Notes: a model not told the origin generated them from the sequence alone. DNA of 64,000 bases from Euphorbia lathyris (GCF_963576675.1 NC_088916.1:50035001-50099000); one strand, 5' to 3'; positions 46,181-57,664 are shown, counted from the stretch's first letter. Numbers and translations: made by a program.

Positions 46181-46663
46181 TCTGAACTTATTCTTTTGTG
46201 TTTTGTTGAAATATATGTGTTGGAATCTTGGTTGTGTATGTTGAGGGAGAACCTTCCTTATGATGAGCCCATGAGAGGTGATATTGTTGTGAGGAATGTG
46301 AGTTTTATGTTGAGGGAGAACCTACCCTATGATGAGCCCATGAGAGATGATCTTGTTATGAGGAATGTGAGCTTTATATTGAGGGAGAATCTTCCCTATG
46401 ATGGGACCATGAGGGATGATCTTGTGGTGGGCTTTGGTGATTGTTTATTGAGGGGGAATGGCTTCCCGAGGAACATAGAAAAGATGGAAGGAAGTCAAGA
46501 CTTGGTAAACTCGGAACTCACTATTTTATGCTTTATTGACATGTATGTGTGGGGGTATATGTGGTGCTTGTTGAGGAATCCTCAACCCTACGAGGAGTCA
46601 ATGAGAAGTGATCTTGGGGTTAAGAGAGTGGGTTTTATAAAGTCTTTTGATGAATGGGGATAG
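46148..46663 (+). CDS. ORF with 23-residue tandem repeats
   Basis: A 171-codon frame of unknown function. Three 69-bp units start at 46241, 46310 and 46379 (LRENLPYDEPMR then DDLVMRNVSF), and decayed ones follow (LLRGNGFPRN, LLRNPQPYEESMRSD). I know no family with this repeat. It lies where RT would be in a full gypsy element. Confidence 0.5.
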   Translation: MQKNKVPYLVKSELILLCFVEIYVLESWLCMLRENLPYDEPMRGDIVVRNVSFMLRENLPYDEPMRDDLVMRNVSFILRENLPYDGTMRDDLVVGFGDCLLRGNGFPRNIEKMEGSQDLVNSELTILCFIDMYVWGYMWCLLRNPQPYEESMRSDLGVKRVGFIKSFDEWG

Positions 46664-47600
46664 CCGCCCGAGAGATGTTGAGAAGATAGACGAAATTCAA
46701 GACTTGGGGAGTAATGGCCAAGTTAGTAAAATGGCAAGTCTTGAGGTCCCGAGGTTGTTAACCCAAGGTGAGGGTGGAGCTACTATGTGTGTGCTTAAGT
46801 TCACTATGATGTGGGTTGACAAGTGTCGCCTGGATATTCCGTTTGATGTGGGCCATGGTCAATGAGAGATTGAGTATGGTAGCCGGGTTAGTGGCATGAA
46901 TGAAAGCGAAGGCCGGGCATATTCAATTCAAAATCATGTTTGGGTTGTGAAGAATACTCAAGGGATCGCTCCAATTTGGGTTGATATATGGCACTGAGAC
47001 ATGTCATTTGAGGTTGGCTATGAGCGAGTGGAGGTTGAGCCTAGCATCCGGGTTGATGGCGTGAGGTATATTGAGGTCTGGGCATATTCGACTCAAGGTC
47101 ATGTTGGGGTTTTGATGAGTATTTATGGGATTGATTCTAATTGGGTGGATACCTGTCGTCGGGACATTCCATTTGAGGTAGGCCAAGAGTGGAAGAAGAT
47201 TGTGTTGATTTCTCAAGTTCATGATGGGGAGATCAAGAGGATCCAATGGTGGTCCATTCAACGAAGTGAGGGGAGTTAGAAGACCATCCAAGCATTTGTT
47301 GGGAAGTGGTTTGACAAGCTTCGCCAAGACATACAGTTCGATGTTGGTAGGGCATTCGATATTGGTGGAGATTGGGAGATGAGTACCATGGAAGATGAAG
47401 TCCAGGGTGAGGCACTTGTTGAGATATGGGGAGAAGCTCGTGAGGAGATGGTGAATCCGGAAATATGTGGAGTGGACTTCTTGAATTCATCTCGAACAAC
47501 ACCTTGGTTCGCTTTGAGGGCTTGGGTCCGCTCAAAACGAACACGTCTCATCCATGCGTGGCAAGCAACCTGGGGTCAAGTTCTTTTTAAGAGAGAGTGT
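46647..47600 (+). pseudogene. Unknown frame with 55-residue repeats
   Basis: One reading frame (from ATG 46647) is coherent for about 318 codons up to the 3' LTR, interrupted only by TGA 46863, TGA 46998 and TAG 47277. Four units with exact 165-bp spacing begin W(V/F)D at 46812, 46977, 47142 and 47307. Each has the form WVD.CR.DIPFEVG. There is no indel between units, and the spacing is a multiple of three, which argues for past protein-level constraint. No known domain was recognised. The end is acidic and then basic (WVRSKRTRLIHAWQ). Confidence 0.55.
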
Positions 47601-47601
47601 A

Positions 47602-48394
47602 TGATGCGGGGCATCTTCTTCCTGGATCGGTTCCGAACGAGGGAAGTCGGAGGAAGAACCAAGCACGAGCAACAAGCGAGTAAAAAGGCCAAACAGTGCC
47701 ACACAACAGCTCAACAGCTCAGGCACGCTCCGCGTGAAGGAAGGTTTGATCCGGATTCAACAACCAATCCACACTCCGCTTGGATTTGGGCATGCTCCGC
47801 TTGGACTGGGCACGCTCCGCTTAAGGGAAGGCACGCTCTGCGTGAATGAGGATTGATCCGGAGAAAAGTCCAAGAGGTCACCTACGCGGGGCTTGGATTG
47901 GGCACGCTCCGCGTGAAAGAAGGAATGGTCCAGAGAAAGTTCAGAAACCAATCCACGCTCCGCGTGGATTCACTTTAATGAACTGGCTCCTTACTCCAGC
48001 TTCCTCCTTAATTACAATCCTGCCACTCCTTATTTACAACTCCTGCCACTCCCTATTTACCATCCATGCCACCCGTTTACTTTCAACCCATTTTACCCCT
48101 AACCTTGCTCTTTAATTAATTAGGTTAAGCTAGACTTTTATGTAATTTGACAATTAGGTTTTAGATGATATAAATTCATCTCTTTGTCATTGTAATAGTT
48201 AACTTTTTATCAATCAATATTAAATCTTCTTCAAGAAGCTTTTGTTAAGGTTTTTCATCTTCAACAATGGGGAATTCTTATTTCCTATGGATTTAGTCCA
48301 TAAAACCCGGGATTCACTCCTTCTAGTTTAGCTAGAGAAGAAATATCTTTGTGAGTTTAAGATTAAAGCCCTCAGACGAAACCGATCTGTATCA
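47602..48394 (+). repeat. 3' LTR of non-autonomous element
   Basis: 793 bp, TGATGCGG to TGTATCA, with TTTGG behind it. It matches the 5' LTR but carries extra GC motif units (CACGCTCCGCTT and relatives, 47720-47970). The TATA box is at 48169-48176. Confidence 0.85.
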
Positions 48395-48399
48395 TTTGG

Positions 48400-48845
48400 A
48401 AAAGGTTCAAAATAGGGCTATTTGTCATTTATTATTTTGTCGAATAGATAAATTGAAGAAATTCAAATTTTGTAAAGATAAATTAGTAGACTTATAGGAG
48501 GAGGACGCTATAAATATTCCGAAAAAAGTTATTATTACTAAAAAGTTGCATTTGTTACAAATTAATACCAAACCACAAATTTTTTTTCATTTTCATGCAA
48601 AAGGTTAAAAGACGATGGACTACATAACAATCTTGCTTGCATTCTTCTTTTTTGCGAACAACTTCCTTTTGTTAAGCCTTCCTTCTTGAACACTTTATTT
48701 AATTATTTCACCAAGTTTAACCGAGAGATTCATTAATCTTAAAAATAGCATGAATAATCACATGAAGAAGGTTGTTTCATTGTTTCATTCATTTTATAAA
48801 CAATTTCTTCATCATGAATTTTTAAGATTAATTTATCATTATGAA
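48400..48845. other. Spacer with possible gypsy remains
   Basis: AT-rich, no intact frame. It continues on the minus strand from the protease fragment beside it and may be decayed RT leader of the same element, but I see no motif. Confidence 0.35.
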
Positions 48846-49170
48846 CATTAATAAGTGCTTTTCTAGTAGTTTAAAATGGTCTACCTATATGCATGTCTTT
48901 ATCCATATCCATGATGATGAAGTCTATTGGTACAATAAATTTATCTCATTTGACAAGAACATCCTCAAATATTCCCCAAGGGTACCTGATAGAACTATCG
49001 GCTAATTATATTTTAACCCTAGTAGGTTGAAGTTCTCCTAAACCTAATTGGTTATATATTAAATAAGGCATTAAATTGATCTTTTCTCCTAAGTTACATA
49101 ATGAGTTTTCAATAGTTATATTTCTAATAGAACATAGAATAGAAAAATCTCTCGGTCTTTCGACTTTTTA
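48846..49170 (-). pseudogene. Gypsy protease fragment
   Basis: On the minus strand the fragment reads INLMPYLIYNQLGLGELQPT (near 49090-49030), then SSIRYPWGIFEDVLVK, then IVPIDFIIMDMD and HIGRPF, the well-known order of plant gypsy retropepsin. The catalytic phrase CDLGASI is CNLGEKI here, so the aspartate is lost. Several stops lie in the frame. It has no LTRs nearby and is an isolated relic. Confidence 0.75.
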
Positions 49171-49544
49171 AGAAGTGGTTGCTTGCTCTGTTGTGAGCGG
49201 CGCGAAAATTTAAATTTAAATTAAAGTTCCAATTTTGATTTTTGGAATTTTAATCGTTAACGAACAAACGATTTTTGAGATTGATCATTGGTGCATGGTT
49301 CGGTTCAAAGGGACGAACTTCCGTTTCTGAAGGATAATAAGAGTCGTCATCCAGTGTCTCCACTAATATTGGGAATAATAGGTATAATAGACACCGCAAT
49401 ATAAGTATCATACCCTTCAAAGAATGTGTTTGTGGACACTCATCTACTTTACCTCAATTTAGAATGTTGACACTCATCTACTTTACCTCAATTTAGAATG
49501 TCTTAAATATAGCTCAATTGTTGTCTACTTTCCACTTTCACCCT
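49171..49544. other. Intergenic
   Basis: No gene is seen. A phrase of about 32 bp (GACACTCATCTACTTTACCT and onward) is repeated in direct order at 49435 and 49469. Confidence 0.5.
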
Positions 49545-49553
49545 AGATTACTA

Positions 49554-50966
49554 GGGAAAATTACAAAACTAGGTCAAATGGGAGGCCCATTTACATATTA
49601 AACCTATTTACTCAACCTACTATATATCTAGACTGATTTTGTGTGACTTTCCCACAATACCCTCAATATTTACGCGCGTCTCGTCCCCTCCCGTCTGACT
49701 TCGCAAATTCCATATTATGCGAAGCCTGCGAAGCTAATGTTCATAATAATTGATGAATTTAGTTCGCATATGCGAAGCCTGCGAAGCTAGAGTTTGATTT
49801 ATTTGATGAATTTAGTTCGCATATGCGAAGCCTGGATATGTTTTGTAGCTAATTCGCGAAGTGGTATATAACAAAAAATGGCAAACAACAAAGGATTCTA
49901 ACATTAAAATCATAACATTATCAAAATTTACAATAAGATTGCCATAATAAACTCTTAACAAATCATCTCATAATACATAGGCTACTATTCACTAAGATTG
50001 CCACAATAAACTCCTAACAAATCACTTCATTATACATAGGTTATTATTAACCACAGAGGGATGGACGTGTCCCACGGTGTAGACTCTTATTCACAACTGA
50101 CGGTTGGAAGTCCAGGCGTTTTCGAATGGATGTCTCTCATGGCACCCTAACACACCGGCTTTCAGGAATGAATATTACGTATTCAACCACCTTCAGAAAA
50201 ATTTAATCGTGTTAGTCAGAAAAAGGAAGATTTGGCTTCGCGAAACGACGATTCGCTAAGTATGCGAACATAAATGTGCAAAGAATGTGACGCTCTGACT
50301 TCGCGAAACAATGATTTCGCGGAGTCTGCGAGGAGAAATGTGACGCTCTGGCTTCGCGAAACGCTGAATTCGCAGAGTCTGCGAGAGAAATTTATCGAAT
50401 TACCTCGCAAACTTCGCGTAATCAGCGTTTCGCGAAGTGAAATCGATAAATTTCTCCCCGAAGACCTCGCGATAACCGCATATGCTAAGTGGATTTATGG
50501 GGGGAAACGCAGAAAAAACAGCATATACTTACATTTTTTTATGAACCCAATATGATAAACTGGGAAAAACGATGAAAATAACGTAAAATCACCATTTTTT
50601 CGAACGAGCAGGAAATGGAAGATGAAGAACCATGACTTCGTTTTCTAGGATTAGGAAGTTGCAGAATCAAGAGATGAAGAGAGGAAGAAAAGAAATTCAT
50701 TGTGATTTGGAGAAATGAACCAGATTTCGTGGAATTTAAAGGAAGATAGGAAGATCAAAAGTCTTGGAATCATTAATGGAGGAGCTACCACCGTTTCACG
50801 CAACTAAGGAGAAGAGGGGAGAGAACGTTCGCGTAAGGAAGGAAGTGGAAAGGTTAGGGGTATTATGGAAAAGTCACACAAAATCAGTCTAGATATGTAG
50901 TAGGTTGAGTAAATGAGTTTAATATATAAATGGGCCTCCCATTTGACCTAGTTTTGTAATTTTCCC
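49554..50966. mobile_element. Non-autonomous MULE, 1.4 kb
   Basis: A perfect 9-bp duplication AGATTACTA flanks the element (49545-49553 and 50967-50975). The TIRs are about 110 bp and nearly identical, starting GGGAAAATTACAAAACTAGG. The interior has no transposase. It holds two groups of TTCGCGAA/TGCGAAG motifs (49675-49865 and 50220-50480). A short frame at 50274-50555 lies within the motif cluster and is not convincing as a gene. Confidence 0.9.
49675..50480. repeat. TTCGCGAA/TGCGAAG motif clusters
   Basis: Left group: GCATATGCGAAGCCTGCGAA recurs with ~60-bp spacing (49765-49835). Right group: units of the type TGTGACGCTCTG(A/G)CTTCGCGAAAC with ~50-bp spacing (50284, 50338). The core TTCGCGAA is a perfect palindrome. 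Confidence 0.8.
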
Positions 50967-50975
50967 AGATTACTA

Positions 50976-53276
50976 TGATGCTAACGTGATAAAATAGATA
51001 AATTATTAAACGAGAAATAACTTAGAGTTTTGAGAAGTCGGTCCTCCGACACCTTTCTCAATCAAAACTTTCTACATATGTTAGGATTCAAATCCAAAAT
51101 CTAGTTTAAACACTCTTAATCATTCAAATCACCTTTAATTGATACTAAAGGTGAATATGAATGTCCTTCAACGAAAAAAAAAAAAGAAGAAGAATTGGTT
51201 TAGAGAGATCGACATGGTAGGTAGGTGTCAAGAAGTGAATGGAATGAATTAAAAAAAAAATGATTGAAAGAAGAGAATCATGGGAAGGACATTTATGAAC
51301 CAGGGATGTTTAAACACGTTGAAGGCACTACCCCTACCCCTACCCCTACCCTTCTTTAAGGCCATTATCCATTTTGAATTTTGATGCTTCCTAAACCTCA
51401 TTCTTCTTTATTATGTCTATCAACATTTCATCCTCTTCATTAGTGTGTCTCTCTTCAATTATAATTTAATCTCTCAATTTAAGTTTCATCTTGAGAGACA
51501 CCTAATCGAAAAATTTTACAGTCCACATATAACACACAGGAAAAAAATATTAGTCAATGGATGAAGAGAAATCTTACTATATTCGAGTAATACATCTTAC
51601 CAATCAATTAGTTTCATTTGTATATTTTTATCCTTAGTGAGAAGCATCTACTGGTCCCCAAAAAAAACTCTATTAAATTTTGAATAAATAATTTATTAGT
51701 CGCTAGATTTGTATATATTACGTTAGTTAGTTCCTATGTTTTAAAAAACAAAGTATATAATTTATGAGTTTTGACAAAATTAACTACTTAGTCCATTCAT
51801 TCATAAATTTTATTAGTGTAATATTATATTAATGTAAATATAAAATTTAATATTAGTAATACAATTATATTATTACCTAGTGTATTTTTAATTAAAAATG
51901 GATAGTCAAATCTATAATAATATAATATTTTAATTTAAATAATATTATTTCTTTTTTGTGGTGTTTGAAATTTATGTATTATCGAATATATATAATTATA
52001 TGTAAAATGACGAGTTTATTATCTACCTACCATAAATTACTTTAGTGTTTTATAATATTTAATAAATTAATATATTAAAAAAATTATTATACATATTGAC
52101 TTAAATGGTTAAGAGTTTCAAGTCGCTTAAATTAAAGAACTCTATTTCGAATCTTATTATACCTAAAAAAATCAATCGTGAGAGTATCCACTTAAAGGGT
52201 GTCTGACCAGTCTCGAATTGAGTAGTCAAAGAAATTGTTAAAAAAAATTTTTTTAACTAAAATAATTAACGTAATTACTAATTATTTCATAAATTTGAAT
52301 TTACTAATTAGATTATAAAAAAATTAAAAATATTTAATTTATATTTCATTTAATCAAATCACTATTTAATCAATTAAAAATCCAATAACAAACACCCTAA
52401 AAAAATTTAAAAAAACATCCTAAAAAATCGATATTATATGAACGATATATTTATTATTTGAAATAAAAATACTAAGCACTATAAATTTGATTACCTATTT
52501 TGAATTAAAATGCAAAAATAATAATATAATTTTATTGGTGAAATTGCTTTATTAATATAATAAAAATATATAAAACTTAATTATATGTAAATATGTATTA
52601 ATTTATAATAAATGGATAAATTTATAAATTTATATAAAATTTATTAATATAGGAACTAAATTAGTTTTGTCATTTTCTAAAAACAAATGGATTGAGTAAT
52701 GTAATATACACTAAACTTTGTACTCTTAAACTTTTGTAAGAAGCATTAAAATTAAATCTATTCACTTAAAAAAAGTTAATTGAAAAATCATAAACATTAA
52801 AATAATATGAATCTCTATTCTGAATCTGTTACTTATAGAAGGTGTGATGGATGAACTAGTACCAAAACGAAATTTGAAGATAGTGCTTGACTTGTCAATC
52901 CATTTTGGTATGTCCCACACCATACTGTGAATATTCATTCATACAAATTAATTATGCATTTTCCATTCTTCCAAAATAAAAATGGTAGAAAATAAGTGCA
53001 TTATAGTCACTGCTGTCAATGATGAAAACACCTACAAACTAAAAAAATAAAATAAATATTTCCACTAAAGAAAACTAAATAAATAAAAAATGCACCAAAA
53101 AACCGCTACCTCTCTCTTAATTGAACTAACGTTGAAATCTGGTTTAATCTCTAATTTTTAGTCCTTTATCTTTTCGGTCCTATTTTAATAATAATAATGT
53201 ATAACTGTTTTAGTATTAGGCGAATTTATGAATTATTATAGTATTTGGTTTGCAGTTTGTTCAAAGAGCTAGATAA
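50976..53276. other. Intergenic, very AT-rich
   Basis: There is no supportable gene. A short (TACCCC)n run of about four units is at 51328-51352. At 52095-52250 a phrase with A-box-like TAAATGGTTAAGAG and B-box-like TTTCGAATC suggests a decayed SINE, without clear ends. Confidence 0.4.
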
Positions 53277-53285
53277 TTAAAAAAT

Positions 53286-53835
53286 GGCATAACACTCATA
53301 TTGGCCCTTAAACTATAGCTTAAAAATCAATTAGGTCCCTAAACTATTAAAATCACCAATTAAGCCCTTAAGTTATTTAGAAGTCAACAATTCACACCCT
53401 TTGTTCTAATGATCTTAAGAAATAATATATAGTAATCTAATTCTAATCCAACAACTAAATACATAATTAACACTTTTTTTATGATTTCTACATTTTGACT
53501 TCATCTTGGATTTTATTCCTATTTTCCATTGGCAAAAGTCACAGATCTCTCCCTTCTTAATAAAGTTTCTAACTTCATTTCCTTTTTCAAATTTTATTTG
53601 ATCTTGGGTCCTTTTTGGGACAGGAGATGAATATATTTCATACCCTATACAATATTAATTATGTGTTTAATTGTTATAATAGGATTAGATTACTATTAGT
53701 TCTTAACATCATTAAATAAGAGGGTGAGAATTGTTGATTTCTATTTAGGTTAGGGGCTTGATTGGTGATTTTAGTAGTTTGATGAGCTAATTGATTTTCA
53801 AAGTATAGTTTAGGGGTTAATACGAGCTATATGCC
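53286..53835. mobile_element. MULE-type MITE, 550 bp
   Basis: The perfect 9-bp duplication TTAAAAAAT lies at 53277-53285 and 53836-53844. Inverted arms: left GGCATAACACTCATATTGG, right (inverted) GGCATATAGCTCGTATTAA, followed by CCCTTAAACTATA, AAAATCAATTAG and AAAATCACCAAT phrases in both. Same style as 36966-37346. Non-coding. Confidence 0.85.
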
Positions 53836-54227
53836 TTAAAAAATAGAAGTTTCTGGATTGTAACATGTGTCATAACCAGCTAACTTTAATGGTCACAACC
53901 AACTCTTATATTTGAAGCGCCGGATTGGATGAACAAAGAACCAGCGGGTCCCGCCGCATCCTCCAGAGATTTCCACGTTGCCCCGTACTTTTTCAAAAAC
54001 TAACTAATAGTAGTACTCCATATTCTGACTCTGTCTGGATGCCACTTATACAATTAAAAAGCATATGAGGTTCCTCAAATTTATTTTTTAGGTAATTAAG
54101 TTTTTTTTTATTATTTTTTTTTTCAAAAAAAAAAAGTTTTTTATTTTTTGATTTAAATATAGTGAGCATTTAATCCCATTTAGTTCACGTATTTATATTT
54201 ATTATTTACTGTTGTTCGACAATTCGA

Positions 54228-54563
54228 GAATGTGAGGTCGAAGCTCTATTACAGGCTATACAATGGCTAGAAGCTATTAGAATAAGGACTGTGGTTTTCG
54301 AATCTGATGTTAAACAAGTGATTGATGCAATAAATTCTAGTTCTATTGATGATTCTGAATTTGGGGATAGAATTATTCAAATACGATCGATTCTAACATC
54401 AAATGACTCTTACTCAGTCAAATGGATACGGCGGCAATTGAATAAGATGTAACATGTGTTAGCACAATCTTCTCGTTTATTTACTCGCCTTTCTTTTTTT
54501 AATTTATTACCGAGTTATGTTTTAGTTTCATTGTTACAATTTTACCGTGATTTAGCTCATTAA
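54228..54563 (+). pseudogene. LINE RNase H fragment
   Basis: The frame reads ECEVEALLQAIQWLEA, then VVFESDVKQVIDAIN, then RRQLNKM, a stop at 54450, then HVLAQSSR, ending TAA at 54561. These are the E and D motifs and the C-terminal region of the RNase H domain found at the end of plant LINE-type ORF2 and related genes. One nonsense codon replaces the place just before the last motif. Upstream ORF2 sequence is absent. Confidence 0.7.
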
Positions 54564-54935
54564 TTCATTGTTCTTTTGATTCAAAAAAAATTGAAAATAG
54601 ATTTTAATATATATAATACGATTATAGGAAAACGGTAAAAACTGTTAAAAATATTATTTCAAAAAAATGAAATGGTTAAAATCTTTTAAGTGAATTATAT
54701 TCCCAAATAACCAATTTAGCAAGCAAAGATGTTATGTGATTAAAAAAATTGACCAAAAATATAATTTGTCCAACTAAATCATTAAGAACTTAACGAACCA
54801 ATAAAATAAAAGATAAGACCTCAATTCAGCCCATATGTTGTTCAGAATTTGATTTATAATTCCAATTTTATTTACAGGTAACGAAAGTAATGATAAATAA
54901 GAATTATCTACTTACCAATACATATAGTTTTTTTT

Positions 54936-55451
54936 GGCTTAATAGGCATCCAACTCCCTAAACTTGTAAATTTTTTTCACCTGCCCCCCGCAACTTAGGG
55001 GACAACCTCTCAACCCTCTCAACTCTCCAAAAACATCACAAATAGCTCCTTACATCCCTATGTTCGGTCAAAATATTGACCCGTGTAGAAAACGCGCTTG
55101 ACTGTTGACCACACCAATGCCACGTGTCATTTTTTATTAAATTTTTCCATTGAGACCCCTGCTCGACGAGCAAGTCCATTTGTGCTCGGCGAGCAACTAC
55201 CAGAGATGGATTTCGATCAGAATTCTTATGCCAGAATGGAAAATTTTAATAAAAAAATGACACGTGACATTGGTGTGGTCAACAGTCAAGCGCATTTTCT
55301 ACACGAGTCAATATTTTGACCGAACATAGGAGTGTAAGAGGCTGTATGTGATGTTTTTGGAGAGTTGATGGGGCTGAGAGGTTGTCCCCTAAGTTGAGAG
55401 GGCCGGATGAAAAAAAGTTACAAGTTTAGAGGGTTAGGTGCCTATTAAGCC
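54936..55451. mobile_element. MULE-type MITE with ~220-bp arms, 516 bp
   Basis: The termini GGCTTAATAGGCA(T/C)C are inverted at both ends, with long matching arms (GTCAATATTTTGACC partner, ACACCAATG(C/T)CACGTGTCA). Runs of eight T flank both sides (54928-54935, 55452-55459). The right run is also the poly-A end of the minus-strand LINE beside it. A short frame inside (55098-55319) is repeat-derived. Confidence 0.8.
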
Positions 55452-55459
55452 TTTTTTTT

Positions 55460-57664
55460 AAATTGAAAGTTTGGTGGTGGATCCAAAAGAACCAAAACAT
55501 CCTAACAAGGTTAGCACACTTCGAATCAAATGGAGCCGAGCCCAAAATATTATTAAAAGAAAAGAGAAGATCCGTACAAAATAAATAATAAAGGACAAAC
55601 AAAAAAGCGAAAATACAAACAAACTAGCGGAATCGAAACTGGGGCAGTCCCGCCAAGTCATCAGACACAAGATGAGAGCAGAAGGAAGGCGAGGAATTCC
55701 ATGAAATCAACGAAGAAGCAGTTCGACCATGGTTAGCTAAGGAATCCACCACCCTATTTCCTTCTTTAAAAATATGTGAAACAAAAATTGTCACTTGGGG
55801 CACAAGGGAAAGACAAAACATCCACTCTTGTCGGAAACGCCAATGAATAGTCTTGGATCTTGATTTTAACAAATTAACAACATAGCTTGAATCTGATTCA
55901 ATCCAAAGCTTCGTCCAGCCTTTATCCCAAGCCATACGAATGGAGTGCATAACACCCTGCAATTCTGCCTCAAAAGGAAGACAAATGCTAAACGGCATCG
56001 CAAAAGCACCATGCGGAAAGCCTCTGCAGTTTCTGAAAATTCCACCTTCCCTTGCTAAATTATCAGCCACAGATCCATCTGAATTCACTTTGATCCAACC
56101 CGGCAGTGGAGGATGCCAAATAACTTCCACGCATGAGGGTACGGGAGGAGGGCGACCAAGTAAAGAAAGTTGCGACAAAACATGGTGATTCTTAGCTGAA
56201 TGAAACATAACTCCCTTGCTTCCAAATTACACCCCACGAAGAGCGCTCCAAAGGTCCCGCAAAATGACAGATACATTTGGAACAATTGAATCAAAGATGG
56301 CCCGATTTCTGGCCTTCCAAATTAACCAAATTGTGTTTACAAATGCAGACGCCCAGATGTCTAAAAGTTGAGGACTGAAATTTTGTGATTGAAAACACGC
56401 CAAAAGAGAGTTGAGATTGTCAAAAACTTCAAGTCGCAGACCAAACAAAGCAAAAATAGCGTTCCAGATCTGGATCGTGAAGATACAGCTCACAAAAAGA
56501 TGGTCATGACTTTCTAAATTAAGACGACAGAGTTCGCACCATGAAATTAAAATCAAACCTCTTGCACTGATTAAATCATGAGTTGAGAGCTTGTTCAAAA
56601 TTGCTCTCCAACAGATAAGAGAACGAGATGGTGGCAAGAAGCTTTTCCCGATGAAATTTTTCCAAGACACCTCAAGCTGAACCCCCCGAATCAAATTGTA
56701 AAGACTTCTAACAGAAAAAATGCCCTTTCGGTCAGCCTTTCAGAAGCACATATCTTCGGAGTCAAAACCTCCATTGATATCTTCAATATCACCCCTAAAA
56801 TCTTCCACGTCAGTCGAGAGATTCGACCAACCAGAACTGCCAAAATACTTTAAAACTGAATCGCCACTAAGCTCAGTATCATCACAAATATTCAAACGTT
56901 CAACAACCGTTGGGGACATCCAAGAACTAAACCAGAAATTGAGTTTTGAGTGTACGTCAATCCACCAAGAAGAATTTTATAAGACAAAAGAAAAACAACT
57001 CACTGCGGATGACCAAACCGAGGAGCCAATAGGTGTGGACCGAGGACCCCCCATCTTACTTAGAAAACGTTTCTTCAAAATCTCCATTGGAAAATTATAT
57101 AAGGAGATTAAATCCCAACAAATTTTGCCCAGCATGGCAATGTTCATATCTGCAAAGTCTTTTACACCCAAACCTCCTTCAACAATGGGTTTACAACATA
57201 AATTCCCAAGAGGGGATGACAAGCTTCTTTTCATTCACCGAGCCCGACCAAAGGAAATTCAAAGTGCATCTTTTTAAAAAGTTCAGCAGGTCAGGAGGCC
57301 ATTTATAAATCGAAAAAGAATGCAAAACTGAACTGGAAATCACTGATTTAATCAGAGTTAATTGCCCAGCCATCAAGAGTAACTTCCCTTTCCAGCTACT
57401 GAATTTTAAAACAATTCTTCCTGCAATTGGTTTCAACAGCCTATTTCTCGGAGTTCCTCGAAACAGAGGAACACCAAGGTAAGAAAAAGGAAGCGAACCA
57501 ATTTTAAAATCCGTAATCTCAGTTAACATGCGGGCGTGAGTAGGAGTAATTCTTTGGCCAAAAAAAGCTTATGATTTAGTCCAATTTATCAATTGACTCA
57601 AAAGAGTGTCATAAAATTTGAAAATATCAGCAATTAATTTCACATTCTGCAAGATGAGATGGAA
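55460..57664 (-). pseudogene. 5'-truncated LINE (ORF2 C-terminal part)
   Basis: On the minus strand the order is RT connection (FGQRITPTHAR, then LPFSYLGVPLFRGTPRNRLL near 57490), thumb region (FLWSGSVNEKKLV near 57215; LCCKPIVEGGLGVKDF near 57190), zf-RVT domain (CWRAILNKLSTHDLI near 56610, CELCRLNLESHDHLFVSC near 56535) and RNase H (WIKVNSDGSVADN near 56100, FEAELQGVM, WIESDSSYVVNLL, GNRVVDSLA) up to 55624. Frameshifts separate the pieces. The catalytic RT box is missing because the copy starts just behind it, the usual 5' truncation of LINEs. The 3' end at 55460 has an A-run of eight. Confidence 0.85.

Larger units (their letters stand above)
42968..48394 (+). mobile_element. Non-autonomous gypsy-type LTR element
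   Basis: Two similar LTRs (42968-about 43690 and 47602-48394) both begin TGATGCGGGGCATC. TTTGG precedes the first (42963-42967) and follows the second (48395-48399), a pentamer duplication. A purine-rich stretch (AAGAGAGAG) precedes the 3' LTR. The interior has a retropepsin and the first residues of RT but no catalytic RT, RNase H or integrase. Most of the interior is unrecognised repeat-built coding sequence. It depended on a partner element. Confidence 0.85.

Noticed and set aside
50274..50555. Frame of 93 codons in the MULE
   Set aside because: It is made of TTCGCGAA-type repeats and has no resemblance to a transposase.
51328..51352. Telomere-like C-rich hexamers
   Set aside because: The unit is TACCCC, about four copies; the plant telomere unit is CCCTAAA. 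It is treated as a simple repeat.
52095..52250. Second SINE
   Set aside because: Box-like words are present but there is no poly-A tail or target duplication, so it is not listed as a separate element.
55098..55319. Frame of 73 codons in the MITE
   Set aside because: It spans the centre of an inverted repeat; the MITE shows no other coding sign.
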